NCBI GenBank assembly: GCA_041752395.1
Contig: JBGSWN010000232.1
Location: forward strand, 59,119-123,118
Direction of reading: 5' to 3'
From: UBA6168 sp041752395
GTDB taxonomy: Bacteria > Bacteroidota > Bacteroidia > Chitinophagales > Saprospiraceae
Length of the DNA: 64,000 nt
Below, piece after piece: positions 60,827 through 64,000 of this stretch (within the stretch, counting starts at the first letter, position 1; each line of letters starts with the position of its first letter). The notes below the pieces were generated by a model. The model was given only the letters and a program-made list of their open reading frames with translations. It was not told where the DNA came from and made no database searches. The position numbers and the translations under genes are program-made.

Positions 60827-61594
60827 TTATTTTTTCATAAACAAAAATAACAGCAAAAGCAATATGGCCGGATTTTTTGTCAGATTGCTAAGTGCTGAAT
60901 CTCCAGATGAAGTGCCGGTGCCAGACCCTAGTAAATTTCCTAGCCCTAAGTCTTTTTGTGCACTAGGGGAAAGTGCCACCCCTGCCATTAATGGCAAGTA
61001 TTGTTGAAACCCTTTAGAGGTATCCACTCCCTTCATATTACCTATGAATTTCACCGCAAGTAGAGCGAGTAGCCCATCATTGAGTTTATAGCCAACTTCT
61101 GCTTCAGGGGCTGTGTTAGCTGGCGCAATGTTTCCATCTTTATCGATAATATTATTATCTTTATCTACCCTTACGATAACTTTGGTTTTATCAACCTTGC
61201 CGTCAACAGTTGACACAGCCAAGTTGGTTATTTCAAGTCTTGGTCGAAAAAGGATTGAAGCGATGATATCATTCATTTGCTCGTTGGATTGTCGAGCCTC
61301 TGCTTTTTTTACATCCTTTTGCACTTTGACTATATCTTGTCCGACATTTTCAAAGGCATTTTGTACTGCAGCGGTGCTTGCAGGTTTTTTGTCACCTGTA
61401 CCGCCTCTACGCCTATCCAAACGCTTTTGTTTTCGGTCAAATCTTCTATTACGTCGAGCCGACCTTCGTTGTTGTCGTTCTGCACGGCCTTCACCAAGGC
61501 CATCATCTTCTTCGTAATCCTCAAAGAGTTCATCGTTGTCTTCGCCGAGTGCATCTTCAAGGTCTTCGTCTAAATAAGATTCGTAGTACTCCAT
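60827..61594 (-). CDS. Operon protein with acidic head and hydrophobic C-terminal tail
   Basis: 255 aa. It starts with a strongly acidic/Tyr stretch (MEYYESYLDEDLEDALGEDN, then DELFEDYEEDDG). A basic Arg-rich stretch follows (RQQRRSARRNRRFDRKQKRL). A helix (AFENVGQDIVKVQKDVKKAEARQSNEQMND) leads to a beta-type middle domain (FRPRLEITNLAVSTVDGKVDKTKVIVRVDKDNNIID). The C-terminus is Gly/Ser rich and ends in a hydrophobic tail (KNPAILLLLLFLFMKK). No Sec signal is present. I do not recognise a family. The tail could insert in a membrane or pack in a structure. Confidence 0.7.
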   Translation of the reverse strand: MEYYESYLDEDLEDALGEDNDELFEDYEEDDGLGEGRAERQQRRSARRNRRFDRKQKRLDRRRGGTGDKKPASTAAVQNAFENVGQDIVKVQKDVKKAEARQSNEQMNDIIASILFRPRLEITNLAVSTVDGKVDKTKVIVRVDKDNNIIDKDGNIAPANTAPEAEVGYKLNDGLLALLAVKFIGNMKGVDTSKGFQQYLPLMAGVALSPSAQKDLGLGNLLGSGTGTSSGDSALSNLTKNPAILLLLLFLFMKK

Positions 61595-61712
61595 AATTGA
61601 AAGAATTTAAAAATTATGATGATTGATTGGGTAAAACATATCTTCAAATCATAAAGCACAAAACCCATTATCTGTGCTATTACGCTTTGCAGCTATGAAA
61701 TACTCCTTGAAA

Positions 61713-62093
61713 TTATTTTTCTGTAACATCCAGCCAAGTCACTTTGTCCAGTGCTGGCTTGATAAGCCTTTCAAAAAGTTCTCTGTCTGGCTTGAAGTAC
61801 CCGGACTGGCCATTACCCTTGCATGCTGGGCATCGGTGGTTCTCGCCCCAGCATTCACAGGCCCCTAACGCTTGGGCTAAATCATCCAAGCTATCCAGTG
61901 CCATATCAAGGTCACCTCTTAGTTTTTTAGCTATGTTCGTAACTTTTCGATACCTTATCTTAATTTCCTGGGTATCGGTGGAAGAAGTCGTCTCCTCGCT
62001 TTGCTGCATAAACAACTCGGCAAATTGAGCCAATTCTGGCTGTTCTGACAAGACTCTTTCCAGGAGTTGGTTGTAAAGTGGATTGTTGGACAT
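61713..62093 (-). CDS. Small helical protein with a CxxC zinc-binding motif
   Basis: 126 aa. It starts 7 bases after the preceding M15-like gene on the minus strand. It is mostly helical (LYNQLLERVLSEQPELAQFAELFMQQSEET; RYRKVTNIAKKLRGDLDMALDSLDDLAQALGA). A cysteine cluster ACECWGENHRCPACKGNGQSGYF follows: CxC-x6-CxxCxGxG, reminiscent of DnaJ-type zinc ribbons. The C-terminus is again helical. It may be an adaptor or chaperone of the operon; function unknown. Confidence 0.7.
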   Translation of the reverse strand: MSNNPLYNQLLERVLSEQPELAQFAELFMQQSEETTSSTDTQEIKIRYRKVTNIAKKLRGDLDMALDSLDDLAQALGACECWGENHRCPACKGNGQSGYFKPDRELFERLIKPALDKVTWLDVTEK

Positions 62094-62100
62094 TGTCTGT

Positions 62101-63552
62101 TTATTTAGTTAATACCATTTGTGGTTCATTGATGAATACTTTGGTTGCGTCAGGTTCGGCAATAAACCTAGGGGGCACATCAATCTGAGTATATTTTTGT
62201 TGCGAGAACTGTATTTTCTCAACTAAATTATGATTAAATCCACGGATGTGAAGATGATGGTAATGGTCAGCCATATGAGTTGAATGTGGCAAAATTATTT
62301 CGCTTTTTCCTCTTTTAAATGACTCTGAGTACATTTTCCCATTCCTTGCAAATCCAAATTTGTATAATGAATTGTTAAAAGCAACTTGTCTAACATAATC
62401 AAATTCAAGAGTAGTTAATGTACAACTCTCGCCTGAAAAATCAGTTCTCAAATAGGAAATATCAATAGCTTCACCATTGTAGTGGGATGAACTTGGCTTA
62501 GAAGATCCATCTTTCTTACTTGCACCATTAAACTTAATATCTTCAATATTGTTTTCTGCCATTGCACCAAGAAAACCAGCCAAACAGTCTGGGTTAACGT
62601 AATATCTTTGACTCTCAGAGTCCCAATTTTTTACAGCTAATTTTACTTTATTCGATGAATATGGTTTTAAAGTCTTGATAAAGACTAATTCTATAAAATC
62701 AGTGGTTGACTGAGACCAAACATTTTTGTTTTTCACCCATTTACCAGTATATGAAATATCAAATCTACCTAAATTATGAAAACCACCAAAATCATCAACA
62801 TAAACGTATGCAATAATATTACTTGATTGAAATTCAAACCTTTCAATTGTACCAGAAGAGTAAATGAAGTAGGTATTTACAGATATTTTTATTGGAGGCA
62901 TCTTGCTTGCACTGCCTAAAAGTTGTTCCACCAACCACTCTGCCTGCATATCCACATCATCCGCAAAAGGTAATGATTCGGACACAGCACTTTGTGGTAC
63001 AACATTGTTTCGGTCTAATTCTATTAATGCTGATTGGGCAACCGTTATCATTGCCCTAAGGTAGCTTGCAACTGTAACATAGGCCTTGTTGTCATTAACT
63101 ATGAGTGGGGCTGTTCCATTGCCAACGCCCATACTGCCAAGGGCCAATGCGGCCCGTGTTTGCGGATTTTGAATAATGGCAAGTGCCTTCCCAGTTTCAG
63201 GCATAATTTTGTTTTGGCCCGTCTTCGTTACAATATCCCCTAATTTTCCGCCAACTATTGTACCTAATGGGCCAAAGGCACTACCTGCGACTTTAAAGGC
63301 TCCTTTAACGAGTGCTGGATTTTGACCCGCAAATTTTATCGCACCAGATCCAAATTTCTTTGCAATGCCTCCAACGGTATTCAGCACATCTTCCGCTTGC
63401 TGCTCTGGCATTTGCTCTAGCAAATCTTCCAGCACTTCTTCCAGTTCTTCTTCGGAAAGACCAGGGTAGGTATCTCCCAATAGGTATATTAGGGCGTCGT
63501 AATAGTCATCCTCTGTCAAAGATTCATCATAATCATAAATTTCTTCAAGCAT
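62101..63552 (-). CDS. Multidomain protein with M15-like (VanY/D,D-carboxypeptidase) peptidase domain
   Basis: 483 aa from the ATG at 63550-63552 (MLEEIYDYDESLTEDDYYDA); a TTG at 63606 would add 18 residues. It starts with an acidic head, has a Gly-rich hydrophobic segment (about 60-105: GGIAKKFGSGAIKFAGQNPA, KGAFKVAGSAFGPLGTIVGG), then QSAVSESLPFADDVDMQAEW (about residue 187-206, with the ESLPFxxDxDxQ motif shared with the fusion protease). A beta-rich middle follows. The C-terminal domain has SSHYNGEAIDIS (His357, Asp364) and DHYHHLHIRGF, the zinc motifs (HxxxxxxD, HxH) of M15 peptidases that trim D-amino-acid crosslinks. There is no signal peptide. It is first in the operon and precedes the small gene by 7 bases. 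Confidence 0.8.
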   Translation of the reverse strand: MLEEIYDYDESLTEDDYYDALIYLLGDTYPGLSEEELEEVLEDLLEQMPEQQAEDVLNTVGGIAKKFGSGAIKFAGQNPALVKGAFKVAGSAFGPLGTIVGGKLGDIVTKTGQNKIMPETGKALAIIQNPQTRAALALGSMGVGNGTAPLIVNDNKAYVTVASYLRAMITVAQSALIELDRNNVVPQSAVSESLPFADDVDMQAEWLVEQLLGSASKMPPIKISVNTYFIYSSGTIERFEFQSSNIIAYVYVDDFGGFHNLGRFDISYTGKWVKNKNVWSQSTTDFIELVFIKTLKPYSSNKVKLAVKNWDSESQRYYVNPDCLAGFLGAMAENNIEDIKFNGASKKDGSSKPSSSHYNGEAIDISYLRTDFSGESCTLTTLEFDYVRQVAFNNSLYKFGFARNGKMYSESFKRGKSEIILPHSTHMADHYHHLHIRGFNHNLVEKIQFSQQKYTQIDVPPRFIAEPDATKVFINEPQMVLTK

Positions 63553-64000
63553 GATGTTGAGTTGTTTTGTGGTGATTGCTTCTTCGGTGCCTATTTTTAG
63601 ATTCAAAACTGGTAAGTGCCGAATCTATAATTAGCTGGATAATTGAAATAAAATTAAGTTGAAGGGCTTCGTTGCGCTCAACTTTTCTATATTCGGTGAG
63701 TTTCGCTAAATATTCGGTAGTGAGAAACCTGAATTCGGTCAATCGAAGTGAAGAGAATGTTCGTAAATTTTAGACTAAACAACTTGAAGACTTTTTTAAC
63801 ATCATTTTTACATCATTTTACTTCAAAAAAGACTCTCATCACCAAATCACACCCCCATCCCCCCAAATCACCCGCCAAAATGGCAAAAGCACACATCCAA
63901 ACGCAAAAGCATCTGCCAAGATGGCAAAATCACGCATCCAAATGCGTTCAGCACAGGCTCAGATGCGTTCGTCACGCTTCCAAATTCAAAAAGCTTCGTT
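63553..64000. other. Gene-free stretch upstream of the operon
   Basis: Leader and promoter zone of the minus-strand operon. It contains three ATATTCGGT/AATTCGGT words at 63691-63738 (TATTCGGTGAGTTTCGCTAA, ATATTCGGTAGTG, GAATTCGGTC). After about 63840 it becomes C/A-rich and enters the 41-bp array. No clear TAnnTTTG promoter and no coding signal was found. Confidence 0.5.
63874..64000. repeat. Degenerate 41-bp tandem repeat reaching the window edge
   Basis: Units begin at 63874 (GCCAAAATGGCAAAAGCACA), 63915 (GCCAAGATGGCAAAATCACG) and 63956 (GGCTCAGATGCGTTCGTCAC). The shared TCCAAA block is in phase at the end of each. A weaker unit may precede (63833-63873). The period is not divisible by three, so it is not a simple protein repeat. 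The array continues beyond 64000. Confidence 0.65.

Noticed and set aside
63545..63742. Minus-strand frame of 65 codons upstream of the M15-like gene
   Set aside because: It overlaps the proposed start and consists of word-repeat DNA (ATATTCGGT); no family.
63874..64000. CRISPR-like array at the window end
   Set aside because: Units are degenerate and contiguous with period 41, without conserved repeats separated by unique spacers, and there are no cas genes.
1..64000. tRNA, rRNA and riboswitch genes
   Set aside because: No cloverleaf ends, rRNA core sequences or known riboswitch motifs were recognised by eye on either strand; the S23-like gene at 36006 is not within an rRNA.

Overview
The window looks like chromosome from a Bacteroidota bacterium, most plausibly of the Saprospiria (Saprospiraceae/Lewinella-like) lineage. 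The evidence is as follows. Many secreted proteins end in type IX secretion (T9SS) sorting domains of both types (type B, gliding-motility-associated; type A, with an FYPNP/IYPNP motif). There is a T9SS plug protein and a SusC-like TonB receptor. Gene starts lack Shine-Dalgarno sequences, and several promoters carry the Bacteroidota -7 box TAnnTTTG. No rRNA, tRNA, CRISPR array or intact insertion sequence was seen.

Layout. 1-9.4 kb: truncated AAA ATPase, pseudouridine-5'-phosphate glycosidase, a DUF937 protein, an HD-like/PycTM membrane protein, a beta-barrel protein, ribosomal protein L19 and two tandem paralogous T9SS type B PKD proteins. 9.8-21.9 kb: YrdC/Sua5-like protein, MurQ, a secreted unknown, acyl-CoA dehydrogenase with twin palindromic operators, MtnA with in-frame repeat insertions, CoA-binding protein, DUF4837 lipoprotein, a porin, a flippase and the T9SS plug. 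22-35.9 kb: TonB receptor, double FKBP isomerase, NadB, a membrane protein, a cysteine synthase, FeoB/FeoA, an MFS transporter and an M1 aminopeptidase. 36-45 kb: four-helix-bundle protein, RodA, an outer-membrane protein, a glucosaminidase with LysM domains, a PIN-like protein, Frr and the operon DUF6922-AbiEii-DUF5682. 45.3-54.7 kb: a dockerin-like/cohesin/SprB adhesin, PnuC, an L-type lectin protein, a sugar MFS transporter and a vanadium haloperoxidase. 54.7-57.3 kb: an accessory zone holding an MNT/HEPN toxin-antitoxin pair, DUF4240, three gene remnants and REP-like repeats. 57.5-63.6 kb: a visibly AT-richer four-gene operon on the minus strand.

Two things stand out. First, the terminal operon encodes an M15-like peptidase, a small CxxC protein, an acidic-headed protein and a subtilisin-amidase fusion. 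None has a Sec signal, and two share an ESLPFxxDxDxQ motif. It could be a proteolytic/peptidoglycan-lytic effector set exported by an unrecognised route. Second, nearly every junction between convergent or closely spaced genes carries a degenerate period-7 word repeat, often as an inverted pair. Each locus has its own word. The same kind of repeat has entered three reading frames in frame (mtnA, the DUF5682 gene, the TonB receptor gene) and flanks the four-helix-bundle gene as two separated arms. All functional statements rest on motif recognition by eye; no searches were run.
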